NCBI GenBank assembly: GCA_029582265.1
Contig: CM055816.1
Span: 88,937,204-89,001,203 of the forward strand
Direction of reading: 5' to 3'
Length of the DNA: 64,000 bases
DNA from: Zoroaster sp. YZ-2022
Lineage: Eukaryota > Echinodermata > Asteroidea > Forcipulatida > Zoroasteridae
Position numbers and translations under genes: made by a program
Shown: positions 46,366 to 57,928 of the stretch, piece by piece
Numbering within the stretch: the first letter of the stretch is position 1
How the letters are laid out: the number at the start of each line of letters is the position of its first letter
Notes under the pieces: generated by a model
Told to the model about the DNA's origin: nothing
Database searches by the model: none
The model's input: only the letters and a program-made list of their open reading frames with translations

Positions 46366-46540
46366 TCCAAACATGAGTTTATCGTTGGTCCTGTCATAAA
46401 TTAATTTTTGCACTTTATTACTGACAAACCAAGCTTTTGATAAATGTGTATTTTGTAAAATATACCATTTCAAAGTAATTTGTTTTCCTTTCTAAAATGA
46501 AATTATCAATATTCCAATATCTTGAAACAACTAAATAACA

Positions 46541-46900
46541 TTTTTTTTTTTTTTTTTATTTATTTAAAACCATCTTTAACGAGGGTAACCCATCCAGCAC
46601 AGCTGATCATTTGGGGCCCTCATATTATATAAAAAATATATCAATATTATACAAAAACTATTACAGGAGGTACAGATGAATTAATAATAATGATAAAACA
46701 GTCTTAATGGACAATTACATACAAATAAAACGTAAAGGGCTAAATTGCACAAATAGACCCCCCTCCCAGTCTACCATACTGATTAAAGATAGGACTAAAA
46801 GGGAAGATTAAAAATGGAGCAATAAACTAAAAAACAATAACAAAATGAACACAACAAAATTTAGAAATACGAGCGCCCCCCATCCTCCCCCAATAAAAAC
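46541..46900 (-). mobile_element. LINE-like 3' end fragment
   Basis: On the minus strand the sequence ends in gggccccaaatgatcagctg, gatgggttaccctcgttaaa and then an A/T-rich tail with a run of more than 15 A. This is the layout of a LINE 3' end. No coding part is recognisable. Confidence 0.45.
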
Positions 46901-47128
46901 CATCAATGCAAATTAATTATCGGGCAAAACACAAGGTAATCTATGACATAATAACATGTGTTGTTTGTATTCTTAAATGGAATTTAGGAAAGAGCATCTC
47001 AGATAATACTACTATTTCTTGAGAAGGTTGATAACATCACCAGCTTCACACACCAAATAAGGTTTACAATACATCACAATTTGAAAAAAAAATCAAATGT
47101 GTTTTTGTACTTTATCTGTACTTTATCT

Positions 47129-47551
47129 TTAACCCTAACCCCTTGGGTATTTTTACTAGAAAGTATCCTGAATCCACCAAAATCCACCAATTTTGTCACA
47201 CACAAAATGCTGGTGTCCTGAATCCATCAGAATCCGCCAGTGTAGATATTGGACATATCCTGAATCCGCCAAAATCCACCACTAAATTTTTGGTGGATTT
47301 TGGCGGATTCAGGATACCATGCTCACATGAAAATTTGTATAGTATGTTGCTGCATAGAATCCATCAAAATCTAACATATACAGTACATGTAACTATAATC
47401 CATCAACCAACATGACCAAGCAGTTAAAAACTATTGAAATCCTGAATCCATCAAAATCCGCCACATGCTCAATGTGGAGGTATCCTGAATCCACCAAAAT
47501 CTTCCAATACAGGGGGATGGATTTTGATGGATTCAGGGTGGTTAGGGTTAA
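47129..47551. mobile_element. Longer TTAA element, CCCTAAC family, with internal repeats
   Basis: It is bounded by ttaaccctaaccccttgggt and ggtggttagggttaa. The interior has many copies of tcctgaatccaccaaaatcc on both strands. Its closing TTAA is also the opening TTAA of the next element (47548-47711). Confidence 0.87.
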
Positions 47552-47711
47552 AGGGTCAATATCATCATGATCAACAGGGCATGGAATCGGAGTGCTAGTT
47601 TTAGATTTACTCAGTGACTAAAAATAATTTCCCACATGATAAAGTCATAAATGAGCCAGTAATTTTCAGTCACTGAAAAGTGCTCCGATCGTGATAATAT
47701 TGTCTCTTTAA
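47548..47711. mobile_element. TTAA MITE, AAAGGGACAATATCGTC family
   Basis: It starts in the TTAA that closes 47129-47551 and ends gatcgtgataatattgtctc before TTAA. It is shortened inside relative to other copies. Confidence 0.8.
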
Positions 47712-47873
47712 TTGCATGTAATTATCAATAATAAATTGTGCCACCTGAGGGTAAAGACAGTGTCACCCGGCCTCTGCCTAAAATGAGCCAACATTATAGA
47801 AAGGTCTACATGTATACCTGATCTGAGCTTCACTGAGAAAGGGTTTAGATAAAACTGGCAAGAAATAAACCTA

Positions 47874-48327
47874 TGACATAAAACACAATAAAGGGGGCCA
47901 CTTTCCTACCGTCACGTTAGCAGTTTTTCTAATGGTTATAAAAAACAATTAATATCTGAAACCACCCAAAAAAGAATTTCAACATTTGAATAGACATGCA
48001 TGCTTATCCTAAAGATAATTTGAGTTGATTATTGCTATTATTTTTTTAATTACCCTAAAATTTCCATCAACAAATGGACGGAAAAGTGAGGTAACTTTTT
48101 CCGTCAAATTTTTATGGAAATTTGAGGGTAAAAAAATAAATTTAAAAAAAAATTAAAAAAATAAATAAATCAACTCAAATTAGTTCTAGTATAAGCCTGC
48201 ATGTCCATTCACATGTTGAAACACTTTTTGGTCGGTTTCAGGTAGTTAAAAATAAATAACAACCATTGGAAAAACTGCTAACGTGACGGATGCAAAGTGG
48301 CCCCCTTTATTGTGTTTTATGTCATAT
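47874..48327. mobile_element. Foldback element, complete copy
   Basis: Complete termini tatgacataaaacacaata and ttattgtgttttatgtcata are present, with the same internal paired blocks. Confidence 0.88.
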
Positions 48328-48577
48328 GTAATTGATCAAATCATCCCGTGGAGGTTTGATTGTCTTAGTCTTAACTACAAAAAATGTTTCAACCGCTTTT
48401 TTATGGTTCAATATTTTCTTGTAGAAAGGTAAGCTTATTACTTTCAAATGAGATACATGTGTATTTCACAAAATAATTAAACAGAATCATTAAATGGTCC
48501 TCAAGTGCAATCATTTCATGGATGGTTATTTATTTGTGACATGAGCTACCCCGGTAGCTCAGATTAGCAAAGACAAA

Positions 48578-49028
48578 TGACATAAAACACAATAAAGGGG
48601 GCCACTTTGCATCCGTCACATTAGCAGTTTTTCCAATGGTTGTTATTTATTTTTAAGTACCTGAAACCGACCAAAAAGTGTTTCAACATATGAATGGACA
48701 TGCAGGCTTATACTAGAACTATATTTGAATTGATTTATTTTTATTTATTTATTTATTTATTTTTTTTTTTACCCTCAAATTTCCATAAAAATTGGACGGA
48801 CAAAGTTACCTCACTTTTCCGTCCATTTGTTGATGGAAATTTTAGGGTAATTAAAAAAATAATAGTAATAATCAACTCAAATTATCTTTAGGATAAGCAT
48901 ACATGTCTATTCAAATGTTGGAATTCTTTTTGGGTGGTTTCAGATATTTAAAAAAAAAATTACAACCATAAGAAAAACTGCTAACGTGACGGTAGGAAAG
49001 TGGCCCCCTTTATTGTGTTTTATGTCAA
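48578..49028. mobile_element. Foldback element, complete copy 250 bp from another
   Basis: It begins atgacataaaacacaataaa and ends ttgtgttttatgtcaaat. Internal asymmetric bases show it is in the opposite orientation to 47874-48327. Confidence 0.88.
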
Positions 49029-49456
49029 ATAGTACTTGCATGTAACTGATTTTAACAAATGGTGGCTACAAGAGATTCACACCGAACATACATGTAAGCA
49101 ACATTCAGCTACAATAAGAGCTACATGTAAAGTTACCACAATCTAATGTTACCTTCCATAGTGTTAGTTATTGTTGCAAGTGAGTGCAGTCTCCACTTTG
49201 ATTAAATTTGTCCACTACACTGCATCCTATCAAAGATCATAGGATCCACTAGATCAACAAAGGTCACAGTTGATTGACATTCACAACGCAAATCACACTC
49301 ACTGTAGACACACAACACTTTAATCTCTCAAGTCAAAACTGTCAAACAATCGCAATTTAAAGGGACAATATCATCATGATCATGGAAGACTTTCAACAGG
49401 GCATGGAATTTCATTACTATGCCACCACTGGTTCATTATTTATTCAGCAACCATGG

Positions 49457-49866
49457 TGATATGTGACCTGTCACCACAAAATGAGCGTAAAGTCGGAAAT
49501 TTAAACAATTGAGTTATTGGTATTTCTGGATTCAGTAGAACAAGAGCTTTCCAATGATATATAACACTTGGGGTTGCAGCGATTGCCCAGAGCACCAGAG
49601 GGGGATTTGTGGCTTTGTTTCCATCTTTGTTTCAAGTTGTTTGTCAGAACACGATGAATGCTACCAAAGAAATTGGCCTGAAATTGAGGTTTTTAATTGT
49701 CTGATGGAACATTTGGAATTCGATATAAGGAGATTTACAAATTGCAAATATACATGTAATAACAAAAACAAATTAGACCTCCCCTCCGATTTTTCACTTT
49801 TCCCGCTATACTGTGAAATGGTTTAATGCGACTTTACGCTCATTTCATTGTAACAGGTCACATATG
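49457..49866. mobile_element. 410-bp element, inverted copy of 45957-46365
   Basis: Shared internal blocks include ttgagttattggtatttctg and gagggggatttgtggctttg. The 90-residue ORF across it is in non-conserved repeat sequence. Confidence 0.85.
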
Positions 49867-49884
49867 ACCTTAAGTAAAGACTGT

Positions 49885-50050
49885 TTGTGGTGACACCATG
49901 TAGAAATTCTGTTTTCAGTAGTAATTAATTCTGAACTGAACCAGTTGGTTACAACTCGACGGTTCGATCAGTATGCTCTGATCCGTCTTCATGTGTCACT
50001 GCAAACAATCTTTACTCATCCTTTTTCCCATGCATAGCTACAAGTTTTAC
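49885..50050 (-). mobile_element. Degraded hammerhead-like repeat copy
   Basis: The repeat is complete in outline (tgtggtgacaccatgtagaa to ttcgatcagtatgctctgat), but the core GAAAC is changed to GAACC. It lies inside a TTAA MITE. Confidence 0.65.
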
Positions 50051-50246
50051 TAATGATCTTATCACTCCCTGTTATCTAATAGGCCAGCGCACGCTCTTGG
50101 GGTATTATTTTCAGTCACTAACAGTAGGACTTCAATTCAATGCCCAGTCGAAAGTCTGCTGTGATCATGACGATATTGTCCATTTAAGTGTGAACCAAAG
50201 GCAATACTACTTATTGGAATAGTATACATGTTAATATTCCTAAACC

Positions 50247-51289
50247 TTAAATGGGGACTGACATCCTTTATTGTGTGTGTACTTAAGGCGTTTTGTAATA
50301 AAATATTGTTTTTTGAGACCCACCTGTGTCTATTTAATCATTGATTTCTGAGTACAAGTATTTTAAAACAATGTTTGAAGTGTTTGGGGGAGTTTTATCA
50401 GATTCATTTATGCACTTTTTACTCAGAGTATATATTTCATTGCCAATTTATTATATTTTTTCGATGTTTTTGTGTTCCATTCTAAGGATGGATTAATATG
50501 CTTTCGAGCAACAGTGACTATTCACTTGTATTAATCCTGGCCAACTTAGAATGGATTGTCTTGTGTTCTGTATTCAAATCATTTTTGTCTCAACGTCTTA
50601 TCTTGAATTGCATTGTTATTCTAATTCATCCTTACTTGTTTCCGGTTTACACTGTTTATCTTTCATGAGATTTAATTGTAGTAATGTGTTCACTCCTTGT
50701 ATTGTTTGTATGATTGTTTGAAGTTTGGCTGAATAAATAATAATAATAATAATAATAAAGGTTCATTTGCATAAGATATGTGAAGTAAGGTCGGGAAGAT
50801 CCGATGTGTACATGATGTACATGTACATACAAACGTTTCACACACGTAGCGTCGATTTCATTTCTTCTGTGATTTTTGTTTCCGGAACTAATAAAATGCC
50901 GGGAAGATGTGTTTCTGCAGGATGCAGCAACACCACCAAAGACGGTGTTAGCCTTCATCTGTTCCCAAGTGACCCAAAAATCGCCGTATTTGGACGAGCA
51001 AAGTTCGACTGACAAGAGTAAAGTGGTCAGGTCCATCGGCTCACATAGTTTTGTGCAGCGATCATTTTGAGCCGAGTTTTGAGCCGAATTTCTCTTCCCG
51101 ACATGACGTCACAAACAGCTCCTCCGTGCAGGGCGTAAAAGTGGGGGGCATTTTTACAATGGTAAAATAACACTCTCAAAAACAATAAAAAAGCAAAACA
51201 AAAATTTTATTGATCTTTTACTGATATAAAAGAATAAAACGATCACATATTTAACTGTTTGACTTAAATCCATGTCAGTCCCCCTTTAA
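50247..51289. mobile_element. TTAA element with decayed THAP domain (Kolobok-like)
   Basis: TTAA at 50247-50250 and 51286-51289 encloses inverted ends ttaaatggggactgacat and atgtcagtccccctttaa. It includes a broken THAP-domain frame at 50896-51120 and an inserted LINE-like 3' end (about 50450-50757, ending in aataataat). TTAA targets plus a THAP domain are the combination known for the Kolobok superfamily. piggyBac shares the TTAA site but not THAP. Confidence 0.75.
50896..51120 (+). pseudogene. Frameshifted THAP zinc-finger domain
   Basis: From ATG at 50896 the frame reads MPGRCVSAGCSNTTKDGVSL then HLFPSDPK before a stop at 51010-51012. A frame offset by one base continues WSGPSAHIVLCSDHFEPSFE. 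Together these give the THAP C2CH pattern (C-x4-C ... C-x2-H) with the HxFP and HFxxxxF motifs. A frameshift near 51000-51024 breaks it. THAP is a DNA-binding domain of P-like and Kolobok transposases and of some host proteins. The element context favours a transposase relic. Confidence 0.8.
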
Positions 51290-51929
51290 ATCAAATGCAC
51301 AACTTTTACGCCCCCCCCCCCTCCTTTCCACACACATCAAAGAAAAGAGGTAAAAAGAAAAATACAAGACTTGAGATTATGATGTGGCCAACTCTTGTAT
51401 GATTGCACTCTAGAGCACACAATCTTGAAACTGACAGTTAATCTATAATCCAGTGAATGTACACATTGTATGGAAGTTTCTGTGGGTAAGAATAGATTAA
51501 GGCAATCTATGTACAGCGTGTTTCGTAGTGTGCCAGTCTTCAAGACATGACACTTCATCTATTATTCTAACCTTAGCAAGACCTACATGTATATTTTCGC
51601 ATTTCACTCTATCCATCAATATTTTCTTAAGCTGTAATACTTGTTGTGTGATGTGGGGTAAGGCTGAATTGAGAAAGTCTTGTAATGTCACACTTTTATC
51701 ATCACAGTTCCTGTCAATAAAACATTACAGTGTATGTTGGCTAAAAGGCTTTGTACATTGTACATGTACGTTATTAGTAAAATATATAAATGGATCCATA
51801 CTTTATGAAGAGACAGAAACCAACCTTTGAAAGGTTCAGCTTATTCCCTTATCATTATCAAGAAATATATTGAAAATGTATTCATTCTAATGTGTAAATT
51901 GGATCACCGGCCAGTCATCCATTTCAGAT

Positions 51930-52355
51930 TTGAGTTTATATTCACGTTTTCTAAAAAGTAACAACATATCAGACGGAATTACTTCACAGGATGGTTGCTA
52001 CTATTACCATCTTACAACAAATGAATCCAAAAAACAAACTGTATTGTTACCTAAAAGCTCAATTTGTTCATTTTGTTTGAGACTCTGGAATCATCTTCCA
52101 ACTAAACTCAAATCTTGTCATAGTCCAACTAGATTTAAGTCGATGCTTAAAACTCATCTTATGTCACAATTCTTCAAAGATGATGTATATTTGTAATTGC
52201 ATTGTAGGTACATGTATCTCAATACATAATTTTCCCTGTGCTATCATTGTATATTGTTTGTATTCATGTTTTATCTTTGTTTCCGCGCCTTGAGCGCCCA
52301 GCAGGGTGGATATGTGCACGCTACAAATCTTTATTATTATTATTATTATTATTAT
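51930..52355 (+). pseudogene. L2-type LINE 3' end, probable tail donor of the SINEs
   Basis: The frame ends SFCLRLWNHLPTKLKSCHSP, TRFKSMLKTHLMSQFF, the standard end of an L2-type polymerase. Its 3' UTR ends cgcgccttgagcgcccagca, gggtggatatgtgcacgcta and (TTA)n. This closely parallels the SINE tail gcgccttgagcaccactcag, ttggtggatacgtgcgctat, (TTA)n. Confidence 0.82.
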
Positions 52356-52372
52356 GGTGTATACTTTCTAAA

Positions 52373-52480
52373 AACGGACAATATCGTCACGATTAGAGCA
52401 GACTTTTCAACAGGGCACTGAATCGGTGTCATAGTTTAAGATGAACACAGTCACTGGAAAATACTGGCTTGTGAATGCAG
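52373..52480. mobile_element. Fragment of the AAAGGGACAATATCGTC MITE
   Basis: acggacaatatcgtcacgat and caacagggcactgaatcggt match the left half of the family. The right half is missing. Confidence 0.65.
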
Positions 52481-52650
52481 CAGCAGTGGTAATCTTCTCC
52501 AGATATCAAAAATTCATTTAAATTTGGACTAATTGTACACCAGCACGTTTCAAAGACTATATTATGAACTAAACCTGCCACTTGTCCCAGCAACTCCTTG
52601 CAGTATTTCGACTTATTGCATTTTTCTTGCTCATGTTTTTTGTTTCTTGT

Positions 52651-52653
52651 TTA

Positions 52654-52686
<33 letters not shown>
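52651..52686. repeat. Poly(A) tract
   Basis: A run of about 35 adenines follows tttcttgtttac. It could be a retroposed 3' end, but no recognisable parent sequence precedes it. Confidence 0.9.
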
Positions 52687-52687
<1 letters not shown>

Positions 52688-53599
52688 AAAGGTTCAGTAG
52701 TTTGATAATTGCATTCCTATTTCTATTCCAGAATCTTAAATTTCTCAGGTTTGACTTTGTGATTTTACAAGTGTTTTCACCATGGCAAGTTTCACATGTA
52801 TTAACTCTCTCCTGAACCCTGTTAGTAAAATTTATTTGCTCAGTCTATTAAAAAAAAAACACTCTTTTTGGAACATGTTGCAAATATGTACCTGTGTGCA
52901 AAAGAAAAGTGAAACACACCAGAGCCACTTCATTTCATTATTTAACCGTTTATTTTGTTCACTGTGGTAATTCAAAGCAAGGTGAAGAGGGATGTAGTAT
53001 CCTCATTAGGCGCTCCGTAGAAAGTCAAGGGTCAAATAAACCATGTTCGATTGTTACATCAAAACCATAATTATACAGTCTCAACAGTGTCCCTAATTTG
53101 TGCCCCAAATAGACATAGTATAAACCTCAAGACTTTACAGATGTTTTACACCATCATCAACTTTTCAAGTTTCCATGGATATCTGTGATCATAATTTGGA
53201 TAATACCAAACAAATGAATTAGGGATTTTAAGGAAAAGGTACAACATTTGGTTAAATTACATGACAAATTTACTTCCTAATTATTATCCTAAAGCAAGTT
53301 GGTAAATGAACCAATCATCCTGAACAACCATTTTGTCTCAAATTTTCTTCTTTTTTTTCAGACAAAAACCATGCACTTTTAAAAAAGGTTGCTGACTGCA
53401 ACTTTTTGCTCCAAGCATTTTCTGTGGAAACTGTGAAGGTTTTTCACACTTTTCTCTTGATTAAGAGTTCGCATTGAGCTAAAACACGATTTGGTTGTTT
53501 AATCTAAATTGAACAAGGGAGAAGAGATTTAAAAGGTAAAGAATGATGTCATAACATTAATCGAACTATGTCACAATATGGTGTACTAACAATTCACAG

Positions 53600-53745
53600 A
53601 ATAAGTAAGACTAATTGCGGTGACACCATGTAGAATCTCAATTGAGTAGTAATTAGGTAAAACTTGAGTAGTAATTAGTTCTGAAAAGAACTGGTGGTAC
53701 AACTCGACGTTTCGATCAGTATGCTCTGATCGTCCTCAGGAGAAT
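53600..53745 (-). mobile_element. Repeat with hammerhead-like motif
   Basis: The repeat runs from gactaattgcggtgacacca through agttctgaaaagaactgg to cgacgtttcgatcagtatgc and tctgatcgtcctcagg. On the minus strand 53703-53742 reads CTC-CTGAGGA, a 6-bp stem GATCAG/CTGATC, GAAAC, GTC, GAG, resembling a hammerhead ribozyme core. One extra base lies between CTGAGGA and stem II, so activity is doubtful. Confidence 0.55.
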
Positions 53746-54175
53746 TCACAGAATGCCATGTCTCTGACATTTAGTCAACTATAACTGATGAAATAAAGGT
53801 TATTCACGTGTAACTTTACGGGGTCGTTTGAAATATTCAAGATTTCAATGCAGAACAGAGAGTATGCCTACTTCCAGAGAGAGGGGAATGCTTATCATGT
53901 ACATGTACATGCACAAGTTAATAATGTGCTTTTTACAAAATGTATTTTTTACGCAGTTAAGAATGCCAAGACTGAAGGAAGAATTGTTTTTGTGGGTCAG
54001 GGAAGGGGGTCTTGTAAAGATGTCCTCTCTGTAATACATGTGTCTTGTTGACCTTAAACTGTTTGAATAAAATGGGGTCATGTGTTATGCACTTATGACC
54101 AGTCAATAACACAAGGCATAAAAGAGAAAGCATGTTGCTGAGATAAATTCACTCAATACTCAAGTGTTCCCATTT

Positions 54176-54370
54176 ATAATAATAATAATAATAATAAAGA
54201 TTTGTAGCGCGCACGTATCCACCCTGCTGGGCGCTCAAGGCGCGGAAACAAAGAAAATGAATATAAACAGAAAATGAAAACATGAATACAAACAATATAC
54301 AATGATAGTATAGAAGAAAAAACATTATGTACTGAGATACATGTACCTACAATGCAATTACAAATATACA
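54176..54370 (-). mobile_element. LINE 3' UTR fragment, same family as 51930-52355
   Basis: Read on the minus strand this matches the 3' UTR at 52200-52355, including the gcgccttgagcgcccagcag block and the (TTA)n end. It has no polymerase frame, so it is a severely 5'-truncated insertion. Confidence 0.82.
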
Positions 54371-56182
54371 GTTGTAAATACTGTTGAGACATTTACGATA
54401 AAAACATCTATTTTGACTTTCCCTGCTTCCTTAAAAGATACAGATTGGAAATTCAAAGGCTTGCACACCTATCAATCTGGAATTGTCAGAATATGGCTCT
54501 GGCTCTGCAATATAACATGGAATAACAATTAAGGTTGGCAAGTTTACACATGTCCACGAAAAACGGAATATTAAACGTTTCCCAATTCACGAAGCGTTTA
54601 AATGAATCCTAATTTTATTTTTAAAAATGGGTCCTTCCATTTACGCCAGTCTCTTTTACACATATGTGACGTGTTCTCCCGAAATCAGACACTTTTGGGC
54701 AGGTTATCAAAATTGAGTTAGTTATTGATGATGAAAGCAGAGATCCTCAGCTTTACAATGATACCTTTTTTTTTTAAACTGGACTCCCCAAAGCGGAGTT
54801 ACGTAATTTTTAGGTTTGTCTTTACGAAAATTACAAACGGAGATAATCGACTTTAAAGTTACAAGTTTCATTTGGTATGTTTTAAGTAATTAACTTCTTA
54901 CAAAGATACTTCTGTTCCCCTAGCAACAGGCATGTCAACAGATTAATATTGCCTTAAATTGCTTTATTAAGGGTTACCCATTAATGAAATGACTTGCTGA
55001 GGAAAACAAAAAACATACTGTGCAAAGTTGGTAAATTTTGCTTCATTTTGAAACCAAATTAGAACAAATTCATGATTTTCTGAACTGACATGCCCTTCTA
55101 AATCGGTAAAAACTTGTACTTATCAATGAATTTTTAATCTGAAACTCTCACAAGATATTATAAACATTATAAATATTGATAATTTACAAGAAACTCAAAT
55201 TCCACAAAAAACACCCCCAGGCATATTTTTGCCCGTTTCTCAGTTCCGAGCTCTGCCCAAAAGTGTCAGATTTTGGGAGAACACGTCACATAATTATTTC
55301 ACGAAGCACAATCAGTAACCTAATATTATATCACATTCCCAAGCTCAAATTGTACATTTTTAATTGCCCTGTGACTCGAAAACTATCAATCTCATTCTCA
55401 ACAAAAAGTTGTATGATCTTTTCAATTTGCCGATGCGATTCTCAAAGATTGCCATTTGCGAACCAACTTTAAAACTTCGGATGCCAGTTGCGGTTAGTGT
55501 GCTACTGTGATTGTGTGTTTTGTTTTGTTTTGGTTTTTTTTAGATAAAGATGAAACGTCATGTATATGTAGTTAGTCGTCTGATCTTTTCAATATATGCC
55601 AATGAGATCATGGGATATTTATTTTGCAGCAATTCTCAAAGATTGCCGCTTCCGATCTTATATTTTGCTTTTCTTAAGATTTCATAGGTTAACACTTCTT
55701 GAGACAGGTTTTGTGCTTTGGATAAAACAATACCATTTACACGTGTGAATGATATTTTGGGAAAAATGTCTACATGTTTTTCACATTAAATGGAAAATGT
55801 CAAGCCTAATGGCGATAATGATATTCAGTAAGAATCCTAGCCCAGTGGATGCCACTACATAGAGTAACATCCATGTTACATCTTTATTTTGGGTGGGAAT
55901 GGTTTTCAAATTAAGCTGATGGTATTGCAGTTTACTTGTGTTAAGCTGTTAGGATTGCCCAAGTCAAATGCACTGCTGAACATGGAAAAATAAAATCCAT
56001 TTACATGCACTTTATAGGTTAAGCTCTCAATTACAATATGAACGAGTTCAACCAACAATGTCACGTGTACTTTATATACAGTACAAACCTTTGGTTAACA
56101 TGTGAAATCGAAACAAACAAATTCTCTGAAAATAGGTCTATGGTGACAATACTCACAAAAAGTATTTGTTTTCTTTTAGTCT

Positions 56183-56434
56183 TTAACCAGTTCGCGTCGG
56201 GAATAAAAACATTTTTCTGGGCCCCTGTGCGGGTTTTACCCCACACACACCGTGAATGGAATCTTCCACAGTGGGTGGCCACGTCTTCCGTGCATGTCAC
56301 CATACACGGGTGGCTCAACCGAGCATGCATACCAATATTCTGGAGTTTCCTTTGGCGTGTTTAGACGCTCTCCGATCCATGGTGCAAAAAAAAATTTGCG
56401 TGTATATACACGGCCTCCGACGCGAACTGGTTAA
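56183..56434. mobile_element. TTAA element, CCAGTTCGCG family
   Basis: TTAA lies at both ends, with ends ttaaccagttcgcgtcggg and cgacgcgaactggttaa. The interior (ggcgtgtttagacgctctcc) is shared with the two other copies. Confidence 0.9.
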
Positions 56435-56752
56435 AACCCTCCTACTGTACACTGTAGCTGAACTTTAATGGCAAGCAGCTATAGTGGTCAAAATCAGTCA
56501 ACTGACTGTTTTTGACTGTTGAACCAACTGTGCATGCAGGGGCATTTTTTACTGGTTTTGACTGTCATTTTGACCACCCTGAACAATACAAGATAATGCT
56601 TTTACCAGTCAAAAACGGTCAATTTAGACAAGTAAATGTACAAGTTTACTACACCTAAGGTTTGACAGTGTTCGACTATTAAGTGCGTTAGATGTACCTT
56701 GGCATGTACATAGAAATTTTGACTGATTTTTACCCTTGCAGTCATAAGGGTT
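56431..56752. mobile_element. MITE, CCCTCCTAC family, abutting another TTAA element
   Basis: The left end ttaaaaccctcctactgtac begins in the same TTAA that closes the 56183-56434 element. The right end is eroded (gcagtcataagggttctg) and resembles the fragment at 8785-8835. Confidence 0.75.
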
Positions 56753-56936
56753 CTGAGAATGTTATATTTCTACTATGTGTTATTTGAGTTAAAATAACCT
56801 CAGAGTACATGGATTAATTACATGTAGGTTGATTTGTTTAAGTGTTTGTTTGTATGCATATTTATTCTTGCTCATTAAATATGCACACAATTTGACCAAT
56901 GGCATCAATTGCCTGAAAAAAGGTACTAAAACATTA

Positions 56937-57928
56937 GCCTCTTTCACACGAGACGTATTTCCCAGGAAATTCCTGGGAAATTGTGGTTGGTCTGTTCACA
57001 CTTTAAAAGCTACTCCCGGGAAATTCCCGGGAAGTAGTTTATTCCCGGGAAATCATTACCCCTGCTCGGGAGTAGGGTTAAGCGAGTTTTTCCCGGGAAA
57101 AGTGTTTTTCCCGGGAAATAGCAACTAGTGTGAAACGAAAGCAGGTATAACTTACCCCACTTTCGTGTCGCGGATATTGGGATGTCAACATAATAATAAT
57201 AATAATAATAATGTGTGGATTTATATAGCGCACGTATCCACCAACTAAGTGGTGCTCAAGGCGCATTATATTATTATCCCTGCTCATGAGGCTCATAAGG
57301 CTCATAAATCATTCCTGAAACCATCTCAGCTCCCTGGGGAGTATACAGCTCAATTGCTGCCATTTCTAGCGCATATAGAGCAAACCAACTCTGCCTTCAC
57401 AGGTACCCATTTAACCCCTGGGTGGAGAGAAGCAATTATGATTAAGTGTCTTGCTCAAGGACACAAGTGTCATGGCCGTGATTCGAACCCACATTCTGTT
57501 GCTAACACCAGAACTTGAATCCGGTAAGCTAGACCGCTCGGCCACGACACCCCACTTGAAAGGTCAGCGAGGTCACAAATAGCGCGCCAAATAGCTCGCG
57601 CGGTAATATCTAGTGTTGTATTTCGGTACTTTTGAAACTTTCCTTCTTAAAATATAAATATCTAAATCTGTAAACGCATGGCATTTTGGGATTGGACTTC
57701 CGCCCACAACATTTTCAACTTCCGCATGGGCCGATTCAGTTTAGCGCATTTCCCCGGATTTGATCGCGAGTGTGAAACAACCGTGCGTATTCCCGGGAAA
57801 TGATTTTCCCGGGAGTGGCCAGATAGGTATAGTGTGAACGGTCGCTGGGGTGTTGGTGGGGTCAAAAACTCCCGGGAATTTCCCAGGAATATTTTTCCTG
57901 GGAATTGGCTCTGTAATGTGAAAAGGGC
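56937..57928. mobile_element. CCCGGGAAATTCCCGGG-rich TIR element with nested SINE
   Basis: The ends gcctctttcacacgag and aatgtgaaaagggc are flanked by TA. Both arms are packed with short palindromes such as cccgggaaattcccggg. A SINE sits inside at 57191-57554. The inverted copy is at 60017-60987. Confidence 0.85.
57191..57554 (-). mobile_element. tRNA-derived SINE nested in a TIR element
   Basis: Head, core and tail are complete. It interrupts the 56937-57928 element; the inverted copy of that element has no insert here. Confidence 0.92.

Larger units (their letters stand above)
49357..50187. mobile_element. TTAA MITE of the same family with nested insertions
   Basis: The ends ttaaagggacaatatcatca and catgacgatattgtccattt-AA are 831 bp apart because a 410-bp inverted-repeat element (49457-49866) and a GTGACACCATGT repeat (about 49885-50050) lie inside. 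Confidence 0.75.

Noticed and set aside
52651..52686. Processed pseudogene tail
   Set aside because: No recognisable coding or LINE sequence could be seen upstream of the poly(A), so only the tract itself is reported.
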